Assembly (NCBI RefSeq): GCF_041435335.1
Contig: NZ_CP108430.1
Location: 6,919,001 to 6,983,000 of the forward strand
DNA from: Streptomyces sp. NBC_01283
Lineage (GTDB): Bacteria; Actinomycetota; Actinomycetes; Streptomycetales; Streptomycetaceae
Direction of reading: 5' to 3'
DNA length: 64,000 nucleotides
This document shows positions 36,609 through 44,502 of this stretch, in pieces. The translations under genes were made by a program, and so were the position numbers. Position 1 is the stretch's first letter, and every line of letters starts with the position of its first letter. The notes below the pieces were generated by a model that saw only the letters and a program-made list of their open reading frames with translations, was not told the DNA's origin and searched no databases.

Positions 36609-37497
36609 ACCTCTCGTAGGCGGCGAGCAGCCCGTCGGCCGCCTCGGGCCCGGCGGGCCGCAGCGGTGCGCGGACCGGGCCGCCGGGCAGTCCGAGCGCG
36701 CCGAGCAGCGCCTTGGAGGTGACCGTGCCCGGCAGTCCCGCGCCCATCATCAACTCGATCAGTTCCATGGCCTGTTGCTGGAGCCGTTGGGCCTGAGTCG
36801 TCTCGCCCGCGTCGAACGCGTCGATGATGGAACGGAGTTGACGGGGTACGACGTTGGCCACCGTGCTGATGTATCCCGCGCCGCCCACCGCGTACAGCGC
36901 CAGGATGAGCTCGTCGCAGCCGGCGTAGTACGCCAAGTCCGACCGGGACAGGACCTTCTGGGTGCCCATCAGGTCGTACGCGCAGTCCTTCACGGCGACG
37001 ATCCGCGGATGCTCCGCGAGCCGCAGCATCGTCTCCGGCTCGATGCGGGTGCCCGTGCGCCCGGGGATGTCGTAGAGCGCGAGCGGGAGCCCCGACGCGT
37101 CGGCGACCTCCAGGAAGTGCGCCTCGACGGCGTCCTGCGGCGGCTTGCTGTAGTAGGGCGTGACCACCAACAGGGCGTCGGCGCCCGCCTTTTCGGCCTG
37201 CAGCGCCATCTCGACGGTGTGCCGGGTGGCGAAGCTGCCGACCCCCGCGACGATCGATGCCCGGTCGCCGACCGCCTCGGCGACGGCCCGCACCAGCGCG
37301 GCCTTCTCGCTGTCGGACGTGGTGGGGGACTCGCCGGTGGTGCCCGAGAGCACGAGCCCGTCGCAGCCGTCGGCCACCAGGCGCTCGGCGAGCAGCTGGG
37401 CGCCGTCCAGGTCGAGCAGCCCGTCGTCCGTGAAGGGCGTGACCATCGCGCAGAGGGCGCGGCCGAAGGGGGGATGCGGTGATGAGGGAGAGGCCAT
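36547..37497 (-). CDS. dapA: DapA-family aldolase (4-hydroxy-tetrahydrodipicolinate synthase-like)
   Basis: 316 aa TIM barrel. ALCAMVTPFTDDG and the pyruvate-binding GTTGESPT are followed by the conserved ALYDIPGRTGTRI (tyrosine) and the Schiff-base Lys170 in IVAVKDC. True DapA condenses pyruvate and aspartate semialdehyde; Streptomyces have several paralogues, so the substrate is not proven, but proximity to dapD fits lysine synthesis. ATG 37497 has no good ribosome-binding site; a GTG at 37533 would add 12 residues. The 3' end overlaps the lipoprotein gene by 62 nt. Confidence 0.85.
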   Translation of the reverse strand: MASPSSPHPPFGRALCAMVTPFTDDGLLDLDGAQLLAERLVADGCDGLVLSGTTGESPTTSDSEKAALVRAVAEAVGDRASIVAGVGSFATRHTVEMALQAEKAGADALLVVTPYYSKPPQDAVEAHFLEVADASGLPLALYDIPGRTGTRIEPETMLRLAEHPRIVAVKDCAYDLMGTQKVLSRSDLAYYAGCDELILALYAVGGAGYISTVANVVPRQLRSIIDAFDAGETTQAQRLQQQAMELIELMMGAGLPGTVTSKALLGALGLPGGPVRAPLRPAGPEAADGLLAAYERFSPRRGSPLPSSTRACRSLG

Positions 37498-37562
37498 GGA
37501 GGCAGTGTCGGCACACCGACGCTGAAGCTCCACTTAATTCTGCTACGAGATGTTTCACAGGA

Positions 37563-38141
37563 ATGCTACGAGGTGGCCGCCGAGGTGCCGACCAGGGAGG
37601 CAGCGGCCCCTTGTGCCGACTCGCACCCCAGGAGCGGCGGGGCACCCACCGATGGACGCCCATCCGGGCCGACTGCGACCGGCACAGCGAGCAGTGGTCG
37701 CGTGCCTTCGCCGACTACATGTGCGCACGCGCCGAGCTGGCCCGCGGCCGGGTACAGGCCGCGTTCGAACACGGCAGGGCCTCGTGGGACGCCAAGCGGC
37801 GCCTCGACGACTCGCTCGGGATGGCCGTCGCCCTGGATGTCCTCGGCGCGGCCGCGGCCGCGGACGGCGACGCCCGGCGGACCGCCCATCTGCTCGGCCT
37901 CGCACAGCAGTTGTGGGACACCCTCGGCGCACCGCGGATCGGAGTCGCCGAATGGATCGCCACCCGGCGGACCTGCGAGGAGCAGGCTCGTCTGGCTCTG
38001 GGTGACGATGTCTACACCATCGTCTTCCAGGACGGCTACCGCACGCGTCAGGACGCCCCCGACCCACTGGCTCCCGGGTCCGGCGGCACACCCCCTAGTG
38101 CCAACTCGCCCCCGTATGGGCCACCATGGGCCGGACGGTAG
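37563..38141 (+). pseudogene. Remnant of a LuxR/LAL-family regulator (helical C-terminal part, no HTH or ATPase)
   Basis: From ~37660 the frame encodes residues like the helical repeat region before the HTH in large LuxR-type regulators: SLGMAVALDVLGAAAAADGDARRTAHLLGLAQQLWDTLG, then RRTCEEQARLALGDDVYTIVFQDGYR. The N-terminal ATPase is missing, and the frame stops where the LuxR HTH should begin. The start drawn at 37563 is arbitrary, since the upstream part is not homologous. It could be a short expressed ORF, but a decayed fragment is more likely. Confidence 0.6.
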
Positions 38142-38181
38142 TCGACGGACGGCCGCAGGGCCGCCGGCCACAGGAGGCGTC

Positions 38182-38331
38182 ATGAGGCTGGGCAAAGCAC
38201 TCGCCACCGGGATCGCCGAGGAAGACCCGCGGGAGCAGCCGCGGCAGGAAGCACGTGAGCACGCGGATCCGGAGCCCGAACAGAACGCGGTGGCCGAGGA
38301 GTTGGCGGCCGAGGCTCCGGCGGCGCGATGA
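38182..38331 (+). CDS. Small charged protein translationally coupled to the next gene
   Basis: 49 aa, MRLGKALATGIAEEDPREQ followed by a very acidic Glu/Ala-rich tail. A perfect AGGAGG at 38172-38177 lies 4 nt before the ATG, and the stop overlaps the next ATG (ATGA), both of which support real translation. It has no membrane segment or known motif. Function unknown. Confidence 0.65.
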   Translation: MRLGKALATGIAEEDPREQPRQEAREHADPEPEQNAVAEELAAEAPAAR

Positions 38332-38996
38332 GGCTGCGGCTCCCCGCGGAACGCCCGAAGGAGCCGCCGACCGGATACAAGATCGCCCGCCTCGCGCTGT
38401 CCCAGGACGGCGCGAGGGCAGGGTTCACCGGCGTCTCCCTGGGCGCCGCCCTGCCCTACGGCGTGCTGGACGAGGCCCACTGCGTCTACGGCCGGCGGCA
38501 CGCGGCACCGCACCGCCGCTGCGACTGCGGCTTCCACTGCGTCCACGAACGTGCCGCGGCGGAGGCGTTCCTGTGCACCGCGGAGCATCGCGGGGCGGCG
38601 CTCCTCCAGGTGACGGTGCTCGGCGCGTACATCCGCTTCGAGCGCGGCTTCCGGTACGCGCGGCAGCGGGTGCGGGCCGTGACGGTGCGGCCCTGCCGCT
38701 GCGGTGCGAGGGCAGTGGTCCTGGCGGACGCGGGCTGGGGCAGGCCCGGGTGGCGGGTGGTCGAGGGAGCGTGCGGTGCCTGCGCGGGCAGGCGTGCGTC
38801 GCTGCGGCTCGCGGAGTTCGCCCGCCTCGCCGGAGAAGGCCTCACGGTCACCGGGGCGCGCCCCGATTCCGTACCGGGGACGCCTTCGGAGGCCATGGGG
38901 GTGCCCGAGCTGCTCGCGGAGGCGGCGCTGCTCCAGGCCCGGCTCGATCTGTTCCAGGGGGAGTTGGCGCGCCTGGCGGGGGACGGGAAGAGCTAG
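38328..38996 (+). CDS. Cysteine-rich hypothetical protein, possible zinc ribbons
   Basis: 222 aa. Paired cysteines occur in CDCGFHCVHE, CRCGARAVV and GACGACAG, suggesting one or two zinc ribbons; an LLAEAALLQARLDLFQGEL helix ends the protein. I recognise it only as a conserved Streptomyces-type hypothetical. It follows the 49-aa gene with an ATGA overlap. Confidence 0.75.
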   Translation: MRLRLPAERPKEPPTGYKIARLALSQDGARAGFTGVSLGAALPYGVLDEAHCVYGRRHAAPHRRCDCGFHCVHERAAAEAFLCTAEHRGAALLQVTVLGAYIRFERGFRYARQRVRAVTVRPCRCGARAVVLADAGWGRPGWRVVEGACGACAGRRASLRLAEFARLAGEGLTVTGARPDSVPGTPSEAMGVPELLAEAALLQARLDLFQGELARLAGDGKS

Positions 38997-39061
38997 TGCC
39001 GCCCGTCTGGCATGATCGGAGCCGGGTGCGACAGGCCGACATGACAAAGGCATGAGGCTTG

Positions 39062-39865
39062 ATGAACAAGAACGAAAGCCCGACCGGGACGACTGGGACG
39101 GGCAAGACGACCGAGGCGGCCGAGGCAGTAGAAGAGACCCGCGTGGCCCTGGTGACGGGTTCGTCGTCGGGCATCGGCGCGGAGGTGGCCAGGCGTCTCG
39201 CCGCGGCCGGAATCCGGGTGGTGCTCAACTCCGCCCGCTCCGTCGAGGCGGGCGAGAAACTGGCCGCCGAACTCCCCGACGCCCTCTACGTCCGGGCGAA
39301 CGTCGCCGACGAGGACGACGCCAAGCGCCTGGTCCGGTCCGCGGTCGACGCGTACGGACGCCTGGACATCCTGGTCAACTGCGCCGGGGCCACGCGCTTC
39401 ATCGCCCACGACGACTTCGAGTCCGCGAGCCCCCAGGTCTGGCGCGAGCTGTACGACATCAACGTCATCGGCGTATGGCAGACGATCACGGCCGCCGTGC
39501 CGCACCTCAGGGCGAGTGGCACGGGCAGCGTCGTCACCATCTCCTCCCAGGCGGGAGTGCGCCCCGGCGGCAGCTCCATCCCGTACTCGGTGAGCAAGGC
39601 CGCCGTGAACCACATGACGAAGCTGCTCGCCAAGACGCTCGGCCCGGACGTACGGGTCAACGCGGTCGCGCCCGGCATGATCGACACCCCGTGGTTCGAC
39701 GGCGTGGAGGGCATCGAGGCCGCGATGGAGGCCGCGGCGGCCCGGCTTCCGCTGCGCCGCGTGGGCAGGCCGCAGGACATCGCGGAGGCGGTCTTCGACC
39801 TGGTGAACGCCTCGTACATCACCGGCGAGATCCTCCTGGTGGACGGCGGGGGCCACCTCCTCTGA
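39062..39865 (+). CDS. Short-chain dehydrogenase/reductase
   Basis: 267 aa. After a ~25-residue polar leader comes the Rossmann fold: TGSSSGIG (nucleotide loop), NCAGAT (NAG motif), catalytic Ser in TISSQAG, and IPYSVSK (Tyr-X3-Lys). The C-terminal GEILLVDGGGHLL is typical. The substrate is unknown. A TTG at 39059 is an equally close start; ATG 39062 is used here. Confidence 0.88.
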   Translation: MNKNESPTGTTGTGKTTEAAEAVEETRVALVTGSSSGIGAEVARRLAAAGIRVVLNSARSVEAGEKLAAELPDALYVRANVADEDDAKRLVRSAVDAYGRLDILVNCAGATRFIAHDDFESASPQVWRELYDINVIGVWQTITAAVPHLRASGTGSVVTISSQAGVRPGGSSIPYSVSKAAVNHMTKLLAKTLGPDVRVNAVAPGMIDTPWFDGVEGIEAAMEAAAARLPLRRVGRPQDIAEAVFDLVNASYITGEILLVDGGGHLL

Positions 39866-39930
39866 GTAGCGGGGGGGCCGGCGGCCGGTACCGCGTTGAC
39901 GTGCGCTGACTCCGGGGGGAGGCTCTGGCC

Positions 39931-40719
39931 ATGACGACGCATTCGTACGCACGCTATGTCGCGATCGGCGACAGCCAGACGGAAGGGGTCGGTGACGGCG
40001 ACGAGGCTCACGGCTACCGCGGCTGGGCCGACCGGCTCGCCGAGATCCTGGCCGAGGGGGACCCGGAGTTCGGCTACGCGAACCTCGCGGTACGGGGCAG
40101 GCTGACGGCCCGCATCAAGGGGGAGCAGCTCGCCCCGGCCCTCGCGCTGCGCCCGGACCTGGTCACGGTCATGGCGGGCATGAACGATCTGGTGCGCCCC
40201 GGCTTCGACGCGGCCCAGGTGGCCCGTGACATCGAGGACATGTTCACCGAGCTGACCGCGGCGGGTGCGCGGGTCGCCACGGTGACGTTCCCGGACATCG
40301 GACGGATCTCGCCACTCGCGCGCAGGGCACTGCCCCGTGTCCTCGACCTGAACGCCCGCATCCGCGCGGCGGCGGACCGCCACGGGGTCGTCGTCCTGGA
40401 CACGTTCCCGCACCGGGTCACCACGGACCCCCGGCTGTGGAGCACCGACCGACTGCACGCGAGTCCGCTGGGGCACGCCAGGATCGCGGCGGGCATGGCG
40501 GACGCGCTGGGCGTGCCCGGCCACGAGGGCTGGGTGCGGCCGCTGCTGCCCCCGGCACCTCCGGTGTCCGCGCCGCGGGCGGTGGCGGCGGAGACGGCGT
40601 GGTTCGCGGGGTTCCTGGGCCCGTGGGTGTGGCGGCGCGTCAGGGGCCGTTCCTCGGGCGACGGCCGCGAGGCGAAGCGGCCGGACCTCACCCCGGTGGC
40701 CGCTCCCGAACGGGCCTGA
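39931..40719 (+). CDS. SGNH-hydrolase family lipase/esterase
   Basis: 262 aa with the GDSL/SGNH blocks in order: catalytic Ser in VAIGDSQTEG (block I), Gly in NLAVRGRL (II), Asn in TVMAGMNDLV (III), and Asp/His in DRLHASPLGH (V). No signal peptide is visible, so it should act in the cytoplasm. The last ~60 residues are Arg/Pro-rich and variable. Confidence 0.9.
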   Translation: MTTHSYARYVAIGDSQTEGVGDGDEAHGYRGWADRLAEILAEGDPEFGYANLAVRGRLTARIKGEQLAPALALRPDLVTVMAGMNDLVRPGFDAAQVARDIEDMFTELTAAGARVATVTFPDIGRISPLARRALPRVLDLNARIRAAADRHGVVVLDTFPHRVTTDPRLWSTDRLHASPLGHARIAAGMADALGVPGHEGWVRPLLPPAPPVSAPRAVAAETAWFAGFLGPWVWRRVRGRSSGDGREAKRPDLTPVAAPERA

Positions 40720-40774
40720 CCGCGAGGGCTGCGAGGGCTGCGACGACCGCGAGAACCGCGAGGTCTGAACGGGC

Positions 40775-40805
40775 TTGACCTCAAGCGAACTTGAGGTCGC
40801 AGTGT
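40775..40805 (+). promoter_or_regulatory. SoxR box and promoter of the ABM-domain gene
   Basis: Perfect 9-bp arms GACCTCAAG (40777-40785) and CTTGAGGTC (40790-40798) separated by CGAA, a match to the Streptomyces SoxR box. It sits between -35 TTGACC (40775-40780) and a CAGTGT -10 (40800-40805) with the 19-bp spacer typical of SoxR/MerR-activated promoters. Confidence 0.8.
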
Positions 40806-40854
40806 GTCCGTGGGGCGGGCGCAGCGCCACCCCCACACACTGAAGGAGCAGGCC

Positions 40855-41418
40855 ATGAAGGCTCACACCGACACCACCACCCTCCCCGACCCGGCTGTCG
40901 CGGACGGCGGGCTCGTCTTCCTCAGCACGTGGAGCACGGGCACGCCGGAGCGGCAGCGGGCGGCGGCCGAGGCGATCGCCGGTGCCTGGGGGAGCAGGCC
41001 GTGGCCGCACGAGGGCCTCCTCTCGTACACCGTGTACGCCGGTGCGGACGGCTCGACGCTGGCGCACCGCTCGCACTGGCGGAACGAGGGGGCGTACCGG
41101 GACTTCTTCGCCCACGGCAGGGACGAGCGGAACGCCGAGATCGACGAGGCGGTGCCGGGCATCGAACGGCTGGGGCTGCACAAGACGCGGCTGCGGGACG
41201 GGACGGCGCGGGCGGCCGGTGACGACCGGGTGGCCGGGGCGATCGTGATCACCGAGGGGGAGGCAGGGCCGCCGGAGGGGGCGCCGGGCCTGATCTCCGT
41301 CCACTTCCACGTGACGACGGACGGTGAGCGGGTCATCCGCTACGAGGAGTGGGAGAGCGGGGACGGGCTGCCCGAGGAGGGCAGGTACCGCCTGGCCGTC
41401 GGGATCGAGCCACAGTAG
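40855..41418 (+). CDS. Antibiotic biosynthesis monooxygenase (ABM)-domain protein, SoxR regulon
   Basis: 187 aa with two ABM-type ferredoxin-like halves: FLSTWSTGTPERQRAA to HRSHWRNEGAYRDFF, then a second beta-rich half ending RVIRYEEWES. In S. coelicolor an orthologous monooxygenase gene (SCO1909, recalled) is a direct SoxR target induced by redox-active compounds such as actinorhodin. AAGGAG precedes ATG 40855. Enzymatic activity is inferred from the family only. Confidence 0.85.
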   Translation: MKAHTDTTTLPDPAVADGGLVFLSTWSTGTPERQRAAAEAIAGAWGSRPWPHEGLLSYTVYAGADGSTLAHRSHWRNEGAYRDFFAHGRDERNAEIDEAVPGIERLGLHKTRLRDGTARAAGDDRVAGAIVITEGEAGPPEGAPGLISVHFHVTTDGERVIRYEEWESGDGLPEEGRYRLAVGIEPQ

Positions 41419-41450
41419 GTCGAGCCGCGCAGACTTCCGGAACCCGTACG

Positions 41451-41466
41451 CTCAAGTACTCAAGTA
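41451..41466 (+). repeat. Tandem CTCAAGTA repeat upstream of the START-like gene
   Basis: Two perfect abutting copies of CTCAAGTA (41451-41458, 41459-41466), 113 nt before the ATG at 41579. Possibly a regulator half-site pair; no promoter could be assigned with confidence. Confidence 0.35.
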
Positions 41467-41578
41467 GTGGCGATTTCCCCCACATTGCACATACTTTCCC
41501 CGGCAGCACCATCCCCCTGGACGGGAATGGTTGACGGTGGGACGTTGAAGCGATGCGGGAACGTCGGGGGGAGCCGCC

Positions 41579-42319
41579 ATGATCGCGGGCAAGGAGTTCG
41601 AGATAGCGCGGGAGTTCGAGGTCGACGCCTCTCCTGCCGAGGTCTGGGACGCGTTCACCACCGGCACCGGCTGCTGGCTGTGGCCCCTGGTGGAGTACGA
41701 GCCCCGCGAGGGCGGCGCCGCTCCGTTCGGCGGCATCGTCACCCACTGGGAGCCGCCGCACCGCCTCACCGACCGCGCCGACGACCCCACGGGCCTTCCG
41801 CCGGGCCAGAAGCTCAACCTGCTCGACCGCACCATCGAGCCCCGCGACGGCGGCCGCCGCTCCTGGGTCCGCTACGTGCACAGCGGCATCTTCACCGGCG
41901 CCTGGGACAGCCAGTACGAAGAGGCCGCCAAGCACACCGACTTCTACCTGCACACCCTGTGCCAGTACCTGACGTACTTCACGGGCCTGCCCGTCACGTT
42001 CACCGCCCTCGACGGCCCCGCCCCCTCCACCGCCCCGGGAGCCTTCGCCAGGCTGGGCCGCCGCCTGGGTCTCCCCGACGACGCGGCGGAAGGGGCCCGG
42101 GTGCGCGTGGACGCCCCGGGCGGAGACCTCGACGCGATGGTCGACTTCCGCAGCAGGCACTTCATCGGCCTGCGCACGGACACCGCGCTCTACCGCTTCT
42201 TCGGCCGCAACCACTTCGGTGCCCCCGTGAGCATCAGCATCCACGACTTCGCGCCGCAGGCGGACGCCAAGGGCACCGAAATGGCCTGGCGGGACTGGCT
42301 GCTCCGGCTCTACGCGTGA
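41579..42319 (+). CDS. SRPBCC (START/AHSA1-like) domain protein
   Basis: 246 aa. The opening IAREFEVDASPAEVWDAFTTGTGCWLWPLVEYEPREGG is the AHSA1/SRPBCC signature; a helical middle (HTDFYLHTLCQYLTYF) forms the ligand-cavity helix, and a second shorter beta region follows. Such proteins bind hydrophobic ligands or act as co-chaperones; the role here is unknown. GGGGGGAG is upstream of ATG 41579. Confidence 0.8.
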   Translation: MIAGKEFEIAREFEVDASPAEVWDAFTTGTGCWLWPLVEYEPREGGAAPFGGIVTHWEPPHRLTDRADDPTGLPPGQKLNLLDRTIEPRDGGRRSWVRYVHSGIFTGAWDSQYEEAAKHTDFYLHTLCQYLTYFTGLPVTFTALDGPAPSTAPGAFARLGRRLGLPDDAAEGARVRVDAPGGDLDAMVDFRSRHFIGLRTDTALYRFFGRNHFGAPVSISIHDFAPQADAKGTEMAWRDWLLRLYA

Positions 42320-42360
42320 CGAGGGAGCGCAGCCGGACAGCAGTCACTCACGGCACTGGC

Positions 42361-44223
42361 CTACGGCCGGAACCGCAGCACCTGCGGGTCGTGATCGCTG
42401 TTCTGCTCGGCGAACTCCGCGTTGATGTGCACGCTGTCGTACGAGAAGTCGCCTGCGCCGCCCACCCCGGGGCTGGTCAGGATCTGGTCGAGGACCTGGG
42501 TGTTCCCCTGGTAGACGTACGAGTAACGCTCGGACCGCGGCAGGGACTTGACGGCGGACTTCAGTGCGCCGCCCGCCTCCAGGGCGGTCGTCGTCGCCGA
42601 GAACTCAAAGTCGTTCACGTCCCCCACGACGACCACGTCCGCGCTCTTCTGCACCTTCCGCACGTCCCGCACGAAGGCGTTCACGGCCTGCGCCTGCCGG
42701 AGCCGCTTGGCCTCCGAGGACCGCACCGGCGGCTGGTGCCGTGACGTGAGCCCCTCGTCGCCGCCCTTCGAACCGAAGTGGTTGGCGACCACGACCACAC
42801 TGCGCCCCCGGAAGCCGAACTCTCCGGCCAGCGGCTTGCGGCTGTCCGCCCACGCCGTGTTCGCGGGGTCGACGCGCCCCGGGGAGAGCGTCAGCGCGGC
42901 GCGCCCACCGGAGGAACGTACGACACCCGTGCCCGTCGTCGCGTCCCCGTGGCCGCGGTCCGTGAAGGAGACCCGCTCGGGGTTGAAGAGGAAGACCTGG
43001 CGGATGTTGCCGCCCGGCTCCCCGCCGTCCTTGTTGTTCTCCGGGTCGATGGACCGCCACGCGTACTGGGGCCCGCCCGCGGCGACGATCGCGTCCGTGA
43101 ACTTCTTCAGGGTCGCCTCCGCCGAGACGGTCCCGTCGTTCTTCGCGCCGTTGTCGTCCTGGATCTCCTCCAGGGCGAGGATGTCGGGCGAGGCGAGGTT
43201 CGAGACGACGGCCCCGGCAAGCGCGTCGAACTTCGTCTGCGGGTCACCGGGATCGAGGTTCTCGACGTTGTACGTCGCGACAGCGAGCTCCCTCTTGGTC
43301 TGGCGCCGCGTCTTCTCCCGTACGAGACCCTCGTCCGTGACCTTGCCCAGCGTCCGCGCGACCAGCGTGTAACCGCCGAACTGGTTGAAGTCCAGGGGGC
43401 CTTCGGCGCCACCGGACAGCGTGTCGCCGACGTTCGCCTTCGGGAAGGGCTGCTCGGAGACCGGGGCCAGCTGCTGGATCTGCAGGCGTCCGGTGTTCTG
43501 GTCGTCGTAGGACTTGTAGACCGTGCCGCCGCGCCGGTTCGGGTTCTCGTGCGGCTTCACGGTGATCCACAGCTCCGAGTACGGATCCGTGGCGCCGACC
43601 ACGCGCGAGGTGCCGACGCGTACGTTCATGCCCTCCAGGGACTCGTACAGGTCCAGGGCGTACGAGCGGGGCTTCAGGGGCAGGGCGTTGATGCTGCCGC
43701 CGTTCGCGGGGTCGCCGTCGGGCGCGTACGCGGAAGGCACCGCCTTGGCGTTGACCGTGACGGGCGCGGGCACCGCGTTGCCGGACGACTCGACCGTGAC
43801 CGTCGGCTTGGTGAGCTGGGTCAGGGACTGGTTGCCGGAGGCCTCACCGCCTGGAACGTACTCGCCGACCGTCCCGGAGACGCGGACCGCGTCACCGGCC
43901 TTCACGGTCAGGGCGGCGGAGCCGGTGTAGACGAAGATGCCCTCGCTGGTCGAGGGGTCGGAGTCGGCCTTCGGGTCCTGGATCCAGAAGCCCTTCGAGC
44001 CGTACGAGCGGACGCCGGTCACGATGCCCGTCACGTCCGTGACCTGCTGTCCCGCGAGGGGCGAGAGACGGGTGGTGCCCTGGATGTCGTGGACGCGCAC
44101 CTCGGCGGCGGACGCGGACGAGGAGCTCACGGCGAGCAGACCGGCCGCGAGGGCGGTCGCCACGACGGCGGAGACGGCGGCGGATCTCACGGCGGGCCGG
44201 GTGGCACGGGATATGTGCGGCAT
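42361..44223 (-). CDS. Secreted endonuclease/exonuclease/phosphatase-family nuclease (ExeM/NucH-like)
   Basis: 620 aa. Signal peptide: RRxx-free basic N terminus, hydrophobic core VVATALAAGLLAV and a cleavage region ASAAEV. An OB/lamin-tail-like beta domain follows (VTDVTGIVTGVRSYGSKGFWIQDP). The C-terminal EEP domain has all motifs: ATYNVENLDP, ALEEIQD, ANHFGSKGGD, VVGDVNDFEF and SDHDPQV. It probably degrades extracellular DNA. The ATG at 44223 has GGAG at 9 nt; the much longer open frame upstream is not coding. Confidence 0.9.
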   Translation of the reverse strand: MPHISRATRPAVRSAAVSAVVATALAAGLLAVSSSSASAAEVRVHDIQGTTRLSPLAGQQVTDVTGIVTGVRSYGSKGFWIQDPKADSDPSTSEGIFVYTGSAALTVKAGDAVRVSGTVGEYVPGGEASGNQSLTQLTKPTVTVESSGNAVPAPVTVNAKAVPSAYAPDGDPANGGSINALPLKPRSYALDLYESLEGMNVRVGTSRVVGATDPYSELWITVKPHENPNRRGGTVYKSYDDQNTGRLQIQQLAPVSEQPFPKANVGDTLSGGAEGPLDFNQFGGYTLVARTLGKVTDEGLVREKTRRQTKRELAVATYNVENLDPGDPQTKFDALAGAVVSNLASPDILALEEIQDDNGAKNDGTVSAEATLKKFTDAIVAAGGPQYAWRSIDPENNKDGGEPGGNIRQVFLFNPERVSFTDRGHGDATTGTGVVRSSGGRAALTLSPGRVDPANTAWADSRKPLAGEFGFRGRSVVVVANHFGSKGGDEGLTSRHQPPVRSSEAKRLRQAQAVNAFVRDVRKVQKSADVVVVGDVNDFEFSATTTALEAGGALKSAVKSLPRSERYSYVYQGNTQVLDQILTSPGVGGAGDFSYDSVHINAEFAEQNSDHDPQVLRFRP

Positions 44224-44313
44224 GCAAGGACTCCGGGAGGGTGAGGGTGAGGGGCGGACCTGAAGCGGGCCGGCCCTGAGGGGCCGGCGGGCACTCGGCG
44301 TTCTACGCGCGTC

Positions 44314-44343
44314 AATCTCTTGCGTGGCCAGGGGAGTTGTCAA
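44314..44343 (-). promoter_or_regulatory. Candidate promoter of the secreted nuclease
   Basis: On the minus strand, TTGACA (44343-44338), an 18-nt spacer and GAGATT (44319-44314), about 90 nt upstream of the ATG. The gap between the divergent genes also has a GGCCGGCCC/GGGGCCGGC-type hairpin near 44263-44285. Confidence 0.4.
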
Positions 44344-44502
44344 GGTTCCGCGGGTGTTCTCACCGTGTATGTCTTCTGACAGGGACATGAACCGGGCGGC
44401 ATGGGTCCAAATCCGTCTAGGCTTTGGTCCTGCCGACCTTTCCCCGGGTGCTCGACATCGCTCGACCAGGGGACGCCCCATCCTTCGGAGGAGAACCAGC
44501 CG

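Noticed and set aside
39286..41310. 674-aa minus-strand open frame
   Set aside because: Lies opposite the SDR, SGNH and ABM genes, whose motifs are clear; its composition is that of a shadow frame.
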